Shown piece after piece: positions 10,682-19,303 of a stretch of 43,495 nt of DNA (its first letter is position 1; every line of letters starts with the position of its first letter). Source of the stretch: Candidatus Nanopelagicales bacterium. GTDB lineage: Bacteria > Actinomycetota > Actinomycetes > S36-B12. The notes below the pieces were generated by a model, which saw only the letters and a program-made list of their open reading frames with translations, made no database searches and was not told the origin of the DNA. Location: positions 1 through 43,495 of the forward strand of contig JAQTXL010000005.1 of the NCBI GenBank assembly GCA_028688835.1, given 5' to 3'. The translations under genes and the position numbers were made by a program.

Positions 10682-10720
10682 GTGTGGTTCTCTCCTACGA
10701 GTCCGGGTGAAGCCGACGAA

Positions 10721-11098
10721 TTACTTCGTGGCCTTCTTCTTGCCAGCGACGGTCTTGCGCGGGCCCTTGCGGGTGCGCGCATTGGTGTGGGTGCGCTGGC
10801 CGCGGACCGGGAGGCCCTTGCGGTGGCGGAGTCCCTGGTAGCAGCCGATCTCGACCTTGCGGCGGATGTCTGCGGCCACCTCACGACGAAGATCGCCCTC
10901 AACCTTGAGGTTGGTGTCGATCCAGTCGCGAAGTGCGAGTGTCTGATCGTCGGTGAGGTCCTTGGACTTCAGCTCGGGATCAATGCCGGTAGCGGCAAGG
11001 GCGGCGGAGGCCTGCGAGCGGCCGATGCCATAGATATAGGTGAGTGCGATTGCCATGCGCTTCTCGCGCGGCAGATCGACACCGACTAGACGTGCCAT
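10721..11098 (-). CDS. rpsM: 30S ribosomal protein S13 (uS13)
   Basis: [30 protein letters not shown]...[18 protein letters not shown]. Confidence 0.98.
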   Translation of the reverse strand: MARLVGVDLPREKRMAIALTYIYGIGRSQASAALAATGIDPELKSKDLTDDQTLALRDWIDTNLKVEGDLRREVAADIRRKVEIGCYQGLRHRKGLPVRGQRTHTNARTRKGPRKTVAGKKKATK

Positions 11099-11135
11099 GT
11101 GACGTTCTCTCTTCTGTCATGCACGGGGTTTGGGT

Positions 11136-11223
11136 TGCAGCACCAGCCCTGCCCGTCGAGGCAGGTCTTCGGCCCCGTGGCCGAAGGTGTCGTCCCGGCG
11201 TGCGCCGGGGGTCGGGTGCTGCA
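11136..11223 (-). ncRNA. Candidate structured cis-regulatory RNA (four-way junction) in the rpmJ-rpsM intergenic region
   Basis: 9-bp closing stem TGCAGCACC (11136-11144)/GGTGCTGCA (11215-11223) encloses three hairpins: CCTGCC/GGCAGG (11148-11165), CTTCGGCC/GGCCGAAG (11167-11186), CCCGGC/GCCGGG (11194-11209). Confidence 0.5.
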
Positions 11224-11270
11224 CAGTTGAGGTCACTCGGGTTGTCTCCCCGATGACCCTCGTCAGGTGA

Positions 11271-11384
11271 CTAGCCCTGACGCTGCTTGTGGCGAGGGTT
11301 CTCGCAGATCACCATGACAACAGCGTGGCGACGGATGACCTTGCACTTGTCGCAGATCGGCTTGACGCTGGGCTTGACCTTCAT
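11271..11384 (-). CDS. rpmJ: 50S ribosomal protein L36 (bL36), 37 aa
   Basis: Read from sequence: [37 protein letters not shown]; not in the ORF list because it is short. Confidence 0.95.
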   Translation of the reverse strand: MKVKPSVKPICDKCKVIRRHAVVMVICENPRHKQRQG

Positions 11385-11407
11385 GATGTTCTCGAGTCCT
11401 CGTGTCG

Positions 11408-11629
11408 TTACTTGTAGCGATAGACGATGCGACCGCGGGTGAGGTCATACGGCGACAGCTCGACGACGACACGATCATCGGGGAGGATGCGGATGTAGTG
11501 CATCCGCATCTTGCCGCTGATGTGCGCCAAGACCTTGTGGCCGTTGTCCAACTCCACGCGAAACATTGCATTCGGCAAAGACTCCATGATCGTGCCCTCA
11601 AGCTCGATCGCTCCGTCTTTTTTGCCCAT
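11408..11629 (-). CDS. infA: Translation initiation factor IF-1
   Basis: [73 protein letters not shown]. Confidence 0.98.
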   Translation of the reverse strand: MGKKDGAIELEGTIMESLPNAMFRVELDNGHKVLAHISGKMRMHYIRILPDDRVVVELSPYDLTRGRIVYRYK

Positions 11630-11670
11630 GCTGTTGCATCGTCCTTCGTTGTGGTGGTTGCTGGCCTTGC

Positions 11671-11714
11671 CTGCCCCGGACAGCCGGAAGCCACCAGCAC
11701 ATGGTGGCGGGCAG
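11671..11714 (-). promoter_or_regulatory. Candidate structured infA 5'-UTR element (three-way junction)
   Basis: CTGCCC (11671-11676)/GGGCAG (11709-11714) enclosing GCCACC (11690-11695)/GGTGGC (11703-11708) and a small CCGG-ACAG-CCGG hairpin. Confidence 0.35.
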
Positions 11715-11888
11715 TCGGGGAAGCCAACGTCAGCCTGCCGAGTCTAGGGGCCGAGGGGCTCAATCGTCTAATCGGGGTGTTCTGCACCTTTTGTCCGCTT
11801 TTCCAGCGTCCCCGGATCGATGTGCACGACCTTATCGCGCAGCAGTCGGGCACCGCCATCGATCGGGTCGCGCCGGGGCCGGGCATGG

Positions 11889-11928
11889 CTGTGGGGAGCG
11901 GCCGGCCTGAGCCCGCCGCTCCCCACAG
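11889..11928 (-). terminator. Strong stem-loop downstream of the PhoX-like gene
   Basis: 14-bp perfect stem CTGTGGGGAGCGGC (11889-11902)/GCCGCTCCCCACAG (11915-11928), 8 nt past the stop codon. Confidence 0.8.
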
Positions 11929-11936
11929 GTGTCGTG

Positions 11937-13553
11937 CTAGCCGTAGACCTTCGACCAGTCGTCGATGGTCATGAGGTAGATCTGGCCGCCCTCGATCGCG
12001 TCCTTGAGCGCCTGGGCCGAGGCCGGGTTCGCGGCGATGTCCGGGCGGGCCACTGCCGTCGGCGCATGCACCTGGGCGTTGAAGAAGAAGTAGCTCTTGG
12101 CGTCCTTGCCGTCGACCGCGAGGAACGGGGTCGCGTCGACCACGCCGCTGGACTCCTCATCGCGGGTCATGAGCTGGGCCCCACCCTTGGCGAAGTAGAG
12201 GTCCTTGAACCTGGCGACGGTGCCGACCTTGCCGTCGGAGATGCGGTAGGCGACGATCCGCGCCACGTGGTCGTTGTTGCCTGGATCCTCCTGGATCAGC
12301 AGGTTGCCCTTGGCGTCGATGGCCATGTTGTCCGGCTTGTTCATCATGATCGACTCCGAGCCGTCGAGCAGCATCTCGATCGTGGCACCGGCAGTGGGCC
12401 GGTTGACGTCCGCGAAGCGCACGCGCCACAGCGCCCCGCCGTCACGGGCAGCACCCGGGTACAGCGGATTGGCCGAGGTCGCCTTGGCGTCCTTATCGGA
12501 CTCCGTGGTCAGGAAGTAGTAGTCGTTGGGGTTCTTCGGATCGAAGGCCCCGTCCTCGACACGCGCGAGCACCGAGCCGGCCGCACGTGCCTGCTGGTTC
12601 TGGATCTTGCCGTTCTTGGTCCAGTCGATCTGGTTGAACGAGACGGGCACGGCCTTGCCCTTGCCCACCGCGGCGCGGAACAGGTTGTCATCGTTGTAGC
12701 CGTTGATGGCCATGACGTACAGGTTGCCGTTCGTGAGGCCGGCCTTGTCCACCCACGAACCGGCCGTGGTCTTGGTGCCCGCGTACATGAACAGCTGGCT
12801 GTCGGTGGCGTCGCCGTCCTCGTTGCCCATCACCACGGTCGTGGTGCCCTTGGGTGGAGCGACGATGAAGTTCTCCCAGGCCGCCAGGCCAAGCCGCGGC
12901 AGTTGGATCAGGTTGCCCGCGTTGTCGGACACGAAGCCTCGTGACTCGTCGCCACCCTCCTCGCCGGTGAAGTACGCGGGGCCGGTGTAGCCCACGGTCG
13001 TGGACTTGCCGTTCGCGTCGACCGACGAGTAGCTCAGCGTTCCCGGCTGGGCTGTGTACGAGGAGCAGAAGCGATTGAGCGCTGCCGTGTGGTTCGGCGT
13101 GCCGAAGCTGTCCTTGGCATCGGCCCCCGCGGGTGCGACCGGCTTGGTCGAGGTCTGCCCCGTCGAGTAGTCGTACCAGGTCACGCTCTTGAGCAGCTCG
13201 GTTCCGGCCACGATGGTGGCCGATGCGGTGTCGTAGTTGAACGCCGACACTGTCGATCCCGAGGCGGCGCCGCCTGCCCGCTTGGCAGCCGCGGCCACCG
13301 CGTTCGCGGCGGAGAGCTCATGGTTCATGAGCAGCGTCAGGTTGCGGCCATCCTGGAGGATGCCCATGCCATCGGGCACGCCCATCACCGTGTAGCCATT
13401 GAGGGAGTCGCCTGCAGTGGCCAGCACCTTCAGGCTCACACCCGAGGCGACGGGCTCCATGTAGGCGAAACCACTGTCGGCCTGCGCCGACGTGACTCCC
13501 AGCAGCACTGCGCCTGCAGCGACTGAGGCAGCGATTGGATATGCGATGCGCAC
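11937..13553 (-). CDS. Secreted PhoX/DUF839-like phosphatase family protein
   Basis: Sec-type signal peptide RIAYPIAASVAAGAVLLGVTSAQA; LLMNHELSA, GEEGGDESRGF and ENFIVAPPKGTTTVVMGNEDG consistent with the DUF839/PhoX family; GTG at 13553 preceded by GGAGG. Confidence 0.75.
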   Translation of the reverse strand: MRIAYPIAASVAAGAVLLGVTSAQADSGFAYMEPVASGVSLKVLATAGDSLNGYTVMGVPDGMGILQDGRNLTLLMNHELSAANAVAAAAKRAGGAASGSTVSAFNYDTASATIVAGTELLKSVTWYDYSTGQTSTKPVAPAGADAKDSFGTPNHTAALNRFCSSYTAQPGTLSYSSVDANGKSTTVGYTGPAYFTGEEGGDESRGFVSDNAGNLIQLPRLGLAAWENFIVAPPKGTTTVVMGNEDGDATDSQLFMYAGTKTTAGSWVDKAGLTNGNLYVMAINGYNDDNLFRAAVGKGKAVPVSFNQIDWTKNGKIQNQQARAAGSVLARVEDGAFDPKNPNDYYFLTTESDKDAKATSANPLYPGAARDGGALWRVRFADVNRPTAGATIEMLLDGSESIMMNKPDNMAIDAKGNLLIQEDPGNNDHVARIVAYRISDGKVGTVARFKDLYFAKGGAQLMTRDEESSGVVDATPFLAVDGKDAKSYFFFNAQVHAPTAVARPDIAANPASAQALKDAIEGGQIYLMTIDDWSKVYG

Positions 13554-13594
13554 TCTTCCTCCATTGATTGACGGGCGATCACCGGAGGGAACCA

Positions 13595-13627
13595 GTGCCC
13601 GGTGGCCGGGCGGCCACGAGCGGGCAC
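13595..13627 (-). promoter_or_regulatory. Stem-loop in the 5' region of the PhoX-like gene
   Basis: GTGCCCG-GTGGCC-GGGC-GGCCAC-gag-CGGGCAC: two stacked stems with a 3-nt bulge, about 40 nt upstream of the start. Confidence 0.5.
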
Positions 13628-13684
13628 CGTGGAGATGGCGATCGCATGTCAGGCAGAAGAAGATCGGTGAGCCAACAGGCAGCG

Positions 13685-13706
13685 CCGGAGTGACGCCCGG
13701 ATGAAC
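13685..13706 (-). promoter_or_regulatory. Candidate PHO box (PhoP operator)
   Basis: Minus strand GTTCATCCGGG-CGTCACTCCGG: two adjacent 11-nt units matching the Streptomyces PHO-box unit G(T/G)TCAYYYR(G/C)G at about 11/11 and 9/11, upstream of the PhoX-like gene. Confidence 0.45.
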
Positions 13707-13709
13707 GGT

Positions 13710-13733
13710 GCGGCAGGCGCGTTCACCTGCCGC
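13710..13733 (-). terminator. Stem-loop downstream of the carbamate kinase gene
   Basis: GCGGCAGG (13710-13717)/CCTGCCGC (13726-13733), 8-nt loop, just after the stop at 13749. Confidence 0.55.
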
Positions 13734-13748
13734 TCTCGCCGGGTTCAA

Positions 13749-14723
13749 CTAGTCGACGAGGCCCTCACTGCCGGGGACGATCCGGGTTCCGGCAGTCCCC
13801 CGCAACGCCTCGCGCACGAGCCCGATCGACGTGATGACGGCGTCGGAGCCGCACCCCGCGACATACGCGATCGCCGACTCGATCTTGGGGCCCATGGATC
13901 CGGGCGGGAAGTGACCTGCCTCGAGCAGCGTCTCCGCCTCGGCTGCCGTGATGACGTCAAGCGCCCGCTCGTGCGGTCCGCGGAAGTCGACGCACACGCG
14001 GTCGACGCCGGTGACGATCACCATGGCCGAGGTGCGCAGCTGCGCAGCAAGGAGCGCCGAGACGCGGTCCTTGTCGATGACCGCGTCGACCGGGACCAAG
14101 TCGTGGTCGAGCACCTGCACGGGGATGCCGCCGCCGCCTGCGGCGACCACGATCGCTCCGGCCTGCATGAGCGTTCGGATCGCATCGAGCTCGACCACCT
14201 CCAGCGGCGCCGGGCTCGCCACCACCCGCCGATAGCTGCCGGGGTCCTCCTCGTGCACGTCCCAGCCGTCGTCGACCACGTGCTGCATGGCCGTGGGTGC
14301 ATCGAGCCAGCTGCCGATGGGCTTGGTCGGGTGGCCGAAGGCCTCGTCGTCGATGTCGATGATGGTGTGCGTGAGCACGGCGGCCACCGGGTTCGCCAGG
14401 CCTCGCCGGCGCATCACGGCATTGAGCGCCACGGTGATGATGTGCCCGATCCCGCCCTGGGAGTCGGCGACGGCCAGCCACAGCGGCAGGTCGGGCAGTC
14501 GCTCGACGAGCGCGTCGGATGCGGCGAGCTCGCCGCGGCGCAGGATGAAGCCCACCTGCGGACCGTTGCCGTGCGTGATGATCGGGGTCCAGCCGTCCTG
14601 CACCAGGTCCGCGACGGTCTCGGCGAACTCGTGCGCCCGCGCTGACTGGATCGTGAGTGAGCCGCCCTCGCCCTCGTGGATCAGCGCATTGCCCCCGATC
14701 GCGATGAGCACCGTGCGACTCAT
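13749..14723 (-). CDS. Carbamate kinase
   Basis: VLIAIGGNALIHEGEGGS...PIITHGNGPQVGFILRRGEL...VVAAGGGGIPVQV: amino-acid-kinase/carbamate-kinase motifs. Confidence 0.93.
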   Translation of the reverse strand: MSRTVLIAIGGNALIHEGEGGSLTIQSARAHEFAETVADLVQDGWTPIITHGNGPQVGFILRRGELAASDALVERLPDLPLWLAVADSQGGIGHIITVALNAVMRRRGLANPVAAVLTHTIIDIDDEAFGHPTKPIGSWLDAPTAMQHVVDDGWDVHEEDPGSYRRVVASPAPLEVVELDAIRTLMQAGAIVVAAGGGGIPVQVLDHDLVPVDAVIDKDRVSALLAAQLRTSAMVIVTGVDRVCVDFRGPHERALDVITAAEAETLLEAGHFPPGSMGPKIESAIAYVAGCGSDAVITSIGLVREALRGTAGTRIVPGSEGLVD

Positions 14724-16099
14724 CGTGAGGCCTCCGCTCGCTCGCGCGCGGCAAGAGCGGCGATCGCGGCGCTGAAGACCTCAGCCGGTGCGGTGACGGT
14801 GCCCGCACCGATCTGCCCGACGCCGGCCTCCAGGTGCGCGATGCCCGTGTTGATCACCGGCAGCACGCCGGTCTCGACCACCTTGCGGGCATCGATGCCC
14901 GAGGGCGTGCCGACGAAGCCCAGGCCGGGAAGCTGGTAGACCGGATGCTCGGTGATCGTGATGCGACGCATCGAGCGCGTCGTTGCGATCGCATCGGCGA
15001 CCGTGCCGCCGACGAAGCGCGTGATCGCGGGCGCGGCAGCCATCGCGAAGCCGCCGAGGCCGAGCGTCTCGGTGATCGACGAGTCCCCGAGATCGGGATT
15101 GGCATGCTCGGGCCCGAAGCCGGAGAAGTACAGGCCCGTTGCCGGTCCGACAGGAGCGGTGAACCACTGCGCGCCCGTGCCGGCCGTGCGGATGCCGAAC
15201 TCCACGCCATTACGGCACATCACGGTCACCAGCGAGGAGTGCGCGACATCAGCTGCGGCATCCATGGAGAGCTTGGCGGCGGCCATCGAGATGTTGAGCG
15301 CGAAGTGGTCGTTCGCCGCGAGGAAGGACAGCGCTGCCGCGCCGTCGTCAAGCCTTGCGAGCTCGGGTGCCAGCCGTCGCGCGAGCAGTGAGGACGACGC
15401 GAGGTTGCGGTTGTGCCCCTCGTCGCCCATCGACAGCGCCTGGGCCACGAGCGTGGTGACGTCGACGGGCCCTCCTGTCTCGAGGGCCTGCGAGAGCACG
15501 GGGCCGAGCACCTCGCGCAGCCAGGCGAGCCGTCCGAGCACCTCGGCGTCGAAGGCGCCGAAGCGCAGCACCTTGCCCAGGCCCTCATTGAGTGTCGCGA
15601 AAGCCCGGCGCTCGCCGTCGCCGACCACGAGCACGGGCATCGACGGCGACACGACTCCCGCCATCGGGCCGACGGTTGCGTGGTCATGGCAGGGCGACAG
15701 CGTGATGCGCCCTGATCCCAGCAGTGCGCGCGCAGCCGACTCATCGGGCGCCCACCCCTCGAACAGGGTGGCACCGATGAGCGCCCCCTGCATCGGGCCG
15801 CACATGCGCGACCAGGCGATGGGCGGGCCTGCGTGCAGCAGGCCGTGATCGACGAGCCCGGGGACGACGTCGGAGGCGGGCCGCACGTCGAGCAGCTGGG
15901 GCCGGACCGCGTGCACGAGCGCCATGGCGCGGGCATTGGCCGCGTCGACCTCGGGCTCGGTCACGGTCATGAGATCGCGCGCCGCATCCGGATCACCCGA
16001 CCCCGGCGGGCGCCAGTCCAGGCGCAGGAGGTCGGCCTCCGGCACGGCATCGGTGATGAGCGCTGCGCCTGCGGCCACGACGCGCACCCCGCCGAGCAT
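14720..16099 (-). CDS. DUF1116 family protein (YlbE/AllG-like; putative oxamate/ureide carbamoyltransferase subunit)
   Basis: SRMCGPMQGALIGATLFEGWA, SPCHDHATVGPMAGVVSPSMPV and MGDEGHNRN are typical of DUF1116; next to fdrA-like and carbamate kinase genes. Confidence 0.8.
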   Translation of the reverse strand: MLGGVRVVAAGAALITDAVPEADLLRLDWRPPGSGDPDAARDLMTVTEPEVDAANARAMALVHAVRPQLLDVRPASDVVPGLVDHGLLHAGPPIAWSRMCGPMQGALIGATLFEGWAPDESAARALLGSGRITLSPCHDHATVGPMAGVVSPSMPVLVVGDGERRAFATLNEGLGKVLRFGAFDAEVLGRLAWLREVLGPVLSQALETGGPVDVTTLVAQALSMGDEGHNRNLASSSLLARRLAPELARLDDGAAALSFLAANDHFALNISMAAAKLSMDAAADVAHSSLVTVMCRNGVEFGIRTAGTGAQWFTAPVGPATGLYFSGFGPEHANPDLGDSSITETLGLGGFAMAAAPAITRFVGGTVADAIATTRSMRRITITEHPVYQLPGLGFVGTPSGIDARKVVETGVLPVINTGIAHLEAGVGQIGAGTVTAPAEVFSAAIAALAARERAEASR

Positions 16100-17574
16100 C
16101 AGGCACCTGCCTTGATGAGCTGGGCGGCGATCGACACGGCCGCCGCATTGCTCTCGCCGATGATGACGCCGGCCTCGATCAGCGTCTGCCGCTGCGCCTC
16201 CATGCCCTGCGGATCGCGCACGGTGCCGCAGATGCTCGCCACGACAGCCAGCACCCGGCCATCGCGCGCCGCACTGGCCTTGGCCCGTGCCACCGCTGCA
16301 GCGAGCGGGGTGGCCGGATCCGGGCTCGCGCCCAGGCCCAGCACGAGATCCACGAGCAGCACCCGGACTGAGGCGTCGCCGCCGGCTGTCTCAATGCGCT
16401 CGCAACGCAGGCTCGGATCGATCATGGGATGCGGACGACCGACCGTGAACTCGTCGTCGCCCAGATCGAGCACCTGCCCTTCGACCGCGAACTCGTGCAG
16501 CAGGTGCCGGGCCTCAGCAGCGAGCGTCCCACCGGCGTACAGCCCGAGCAGCCCAGATGCCGGCGCTGCGGGCATCACCTCAGGATCATGCGGCAGCACG
16601 AGCGGCACCTCTGCCCCGACCAGCCGCGCTGCGTAGGCGGCTGCGTCAGCGAGCGTCACCGCCACCACGGCGTTCGCGGTCGTCGCCTCGAGCTCACTGC
16701 CGATCAGGCAGATCACCACGGGCTTGGCGAGCGCGGCGACATGGGAGAGCAGCTTGGCGGCCACTGCAGGTGCCGGTGGCTTGCCCACGATGACGATGCA
16801 GTCCGTGTCGTCATCCCCCGCGAGCAGGTCGAGGGCAGCGCTCGTCATGATCCCGCCGACGGCGGCGCTCAGGTCACGTCCGCCGACCCCGATGACCTGG
16901 GACACCCCCACGCCGAGCGCGTCGAGCTGGCACATGACCTCCTGGGCGCCGGTGCCGGAGGCGGACACGATGCCCACCGGGCCTGTGGCCACGGCGTTGA
17001 CGAAGCCCAGCGGCACGCCGTCGACGAGCGACGTCCCGCAGTCCGGGCCCATGAGCAGGAGGTTGCGGCTCACCGCGAGCCGCTTGAGGGCGACCTCGTC
17101 GGCGATGTCGACATTGTCGGAGAAGCAGAAGACGTGCAGGCCGGCAAGCAGGCCCTGCTTCACGAGCAGGGGTGCGTAGGCCCCCGGCGTGGACACGGAC
17201 AGCAGGCTCGCATCCGGCATCGCGGCACAGCCCTCGATCACCGTGGCGGCCGGGATCTCGTCTCGCTGCTCGCTACTCCCGGTGTCAGGCGAGGACACAT
17301 GGTCACTCGCGAAGGCAAGCGCGCTCGCAGCGGCGTCGGCATCGGTTGTGCGCACGACGATGAGCAGGTCGTCCGGCGCGGCCACGACCGCATACGGCAG
17401 CATCCCGGCCGCCGCAAGGATCTCCAGGTTCGCTGGCGTGGCCATGACGACGCCAGCCCGCTCGACACCGGGCAGCTGCTGCAGCTGCGAGGCGAGCAGC
17501 ATGAGCGAGACCGAGTCGCGGTACATGCCCGGGAGCAGCAGGCTGTCGAGCCCGACCGACGTGGCACCGCTCAT
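16099..17574 (-). CDS. FdrA/AllF-like protein (acyl-CoA synthetase-like fold; putative carbamoyltransferase subunit)
   Basis: SVSTPGAYAPLLVKQGLLAGLHVFCFSDNVDIADEVALKRLAVSRNLLLMGPDCGTSLVDGVPLGFVNAV; start MSGATSVGLDSLLLPGMYRDSVSLM overlaps the upstream stop. Confidence 0.85.
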   Translation of the reverse strand: MSGATSVGLDSLLLPGMYRDSVSLMLLASQLQQLPGVERAGVVMATPANLEILAAAGMLPYAVVAAPDDLLIVVRTTDADAAASALAFASDHVSSPDTGSSEQRDEIPAATVIEGCAAMPDASLLSVSTPGAYAPLLVKQGLLAGLHVFCFSDNVDIADEVALKRLAVSRNLLLMGPDCGTSLVDGVPLGFVNAVATGPVGIVSASGTGAQEVMCQLDALGVGVSQVIGVGGRDLSAAVGGIMTSAALDLLAGDDDTDCIVIVGKPPAPAVAAKLLSHVAALAKPVVICLIGSELEATTANAVVAVTLADAAAYAARLVGAEVPLVLPHDPEVMPAAPASGLLGLYAGGTLAAEARHLLHEFAVEGQVLDLGDDEFTVGRPHPMIDPSLRCERIETAGGDASVRVLLVDLVLGLGASPDPATPLAAAVARAKASAARDGRVLAVVASICGTVRDPQGMEAQRQTLIEAGVIIGESNAAAVSIAAQLIKAGA

Positions 17575-18392
17575 GCGCTGCGACCTGCACGCACGGCGAG
17601 TGCATCGTGCGCGATCGCGGACAGGCCCCCGAGCATGCCGAGGGCCAGGTCCTGGCCGGACGTCGCGCCCCACGACTGCAGGACGTCCATGACCTCTGCG
17701 GTCTGGCGCACGTCAGTGAGCGCACCGGCCAGGCGATGCACGCGCTCGGAGAACCGGCCGCCCTCGGCAGCACGCAGGAACAGTCGCGATGACCGTGTGG
17801 TGCGATGTGCCAGGTCGACCGCGCAGGCGGCGACCTGCACCGATGCATCAGGCCGACCGCTCATGCGCAGGGCCGCGCATACGCCGACGAGGACGTCGTC
17901 ACCGGTCGGGGTGCTGCCAGCACCGCGGCCGACAAGGCTGCTCACCGCCGCCTCGACGCCATCACGGTCGCCGGCACAGGCATCATGCGCCAGCACTGCA
18001 GCCCTGGCCTTCCAGTCGAACTCGTGCCGCGCAGCCTCGCTGGCATCGAGGGTCGCCGCCGCGAGGCCTACAGCCGCGACATCGCAGCGCACCGCGCCGA
18101 GCTCGAGGCTCACGCGCTCGAACAACGACAGTGATCGCGCGTCAGTGGTGATGGTGAGCAGTGCACCAGCACGCTGCGAGGCCCACACCGGGTAGAGGTC
18201 CTCAGGCACGTGCAGGCCACCCGGCATGAGGCCAACTGCTCCTGTGGTGATCACGACGTCGTCCGCATGGAGCTCATAGGGACGCAGCACGACAGCGTGC
18301 TGGCCCACGTGCGCGACGATGAAGTCCGTGTCGTAGCTCGACAGCAGTGCTGACGCGGCGTCGATGCGAGGCATCACGGCAGACCCCCTCAT
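17571..18392 (-). CDS. DUF2877 family protein (YlbF/AllH-like)
   Basis: Glycine-rich motif GRGAGSTPTGDDVLVGVCAALR typical of DUF2877; ATG at 18392 overlaps the upstream permease stop (ATGA). Confidence 0.8.
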   Translation of the reverse strand: MRGSAVMPRIDAASALLSSYDTDFIVAHVGQHAVVLRPYELHADDVVITTGAVGLMPGGLHVPEDLYPVWASQRAGALLTITTDARSLSLFERVSLELGAVRCDVAAVGLAAATLDASEAARHEFDWKARAAVLAHDACAGDRDGVEAAVSSLVGRGAGSTPTGDDVLVGVCAALRMSGRPDASVQVAACAVDLAHRTTRSSRLFLRAAEGGRFSERVHRLAGALTDVRQTAEVMDVLQSWGATSGQDLALGMLGGLSAIAHDALAVRAGRSA

Positions 18393-19303
18393 GCTCGGGC
18401 GTTGTCGAAGACCTTGCGCAGCTCGGCCGGCGTCGAGTCCACCGCCCGGCGGCCCAGGAACACCAGCAGCACGAGCGTGAGCAGGAACGGGAGCATGTCG
18501 AGCGCGAACTGGTTGATCTCGTAGCCACGCGCCTGCAGCACTGGGCTCAGGGCAAGGGCGGAGCCGAACAGGTACGCGCCGCCGATGACCTTCAGCGGAT
18601 CCCAGGCCGCGAACACGACGAGTGCGACGGCGATGAACCCGCGACCGACGATCATGTTCTCGAACCACGACTGCGAGTACGCCACTGAGAGGTAGGCACC
18701 ACCGACGCCCGCGAAGATGCCGCCGGTCACCACGGCGATGTAGCGGACCTTGGCGATGCTGTAGCCGTTGACGGTCAGCACCTCGGCGCTCTCGCCCGCG
18801 GTGCGGAGCATCAGGCCGATCCGCGTCCTGAAGATCACGAACCACAGTGCAGGAGCGATGACGTACGAGAGGTACGTCAGGATGTTCTGGTCGAACAGGA
18901 CCGGGCCGAGGATCGGGATCGCCGAGAGCCCGGGGATCGCGATGGGATCGAAGCCGTTGATCTGCTGGCCGACGAAGCCCGAGCCGTACAGGGCGGTCAG
19001 CCCGAGGGCCAGGAACAGCAGCGACAGGCCGCTGGCGAACTGGTTCGACTTGCGGGTGACCACGAGGATCGCGTGGATGAGGGCCAGCGCGCCGCCCGCA
19101 GCGGCCGCCGCCAGGATTCCCAGCCACGGACTGCCCGTGAGCGAGGTGACCGCGAACCCGCTGAAGGCGCCCATGAGCATGCATCCCTCGGTGCCGAGGT
19201 TGATGACGCCCGAGCGCTCGCTCACCGTCTCACCGAGAGCGGCGTACATGATCGAGGTCCCGCCGCTCACTCCACCGCTGAGGATGTCGACGAAGATGTT
19301 CAT
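18389..19303 (-). CDS. ABC transporter permease (nucleoside/BMP type)
   Basis: [50 protein letters not shown]: YufQ-like permease signature. Confidence 0.9.
   Translation of the reverse strand: MNIFVDILSGGVSGGTSIMYAALGETVSERSGVINLGTEGCMLMGAFSGFAVTSLTGSPWLGILAAAAAGGALALIHAILVVTRKSNQFASGLSLLFLALGLTALYGSGFVGQQINGFDPIAIPGLSAIPILGPVLFDQNILTYLSYVIAPALWFVIFRTRIGLMLRTAGESAEVLTVNGYSIAKVRYIAVVTGGIFAGVGGAYLSVAYSQSWFENMIVGRGFIAVALVVFAAWDPLKVIGGAYLFGSALALSPVLQARGYEINQFALDMLPFLLTLVLLVFLGRRAVDSTPAELRKVFDNARA

Noticed and set aside
11136-11223. Cloverleaf interpreted as a tRNA gene
   Set aside because: Arm loops are only about 4-6 nt, with no anticodon-sized loop, no T-loop GTTCRANNC motif and a 9-bp closing stem; not a tRNA on either strand.
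11820-12944. 374-aa plus-strand ORF opposite the PhoX-like gene
   Set aside because: Shadow ORF; the minus frame has a signal peptide, RBS and terminator.
16429-18195. 588-aa plus-strand ORF opposite FdrA/DUF2877
   Set aside because: Arg/His-rich shadow ORF with no recognisable motif; the opposite strand carries coupled, family-recognisable genes.
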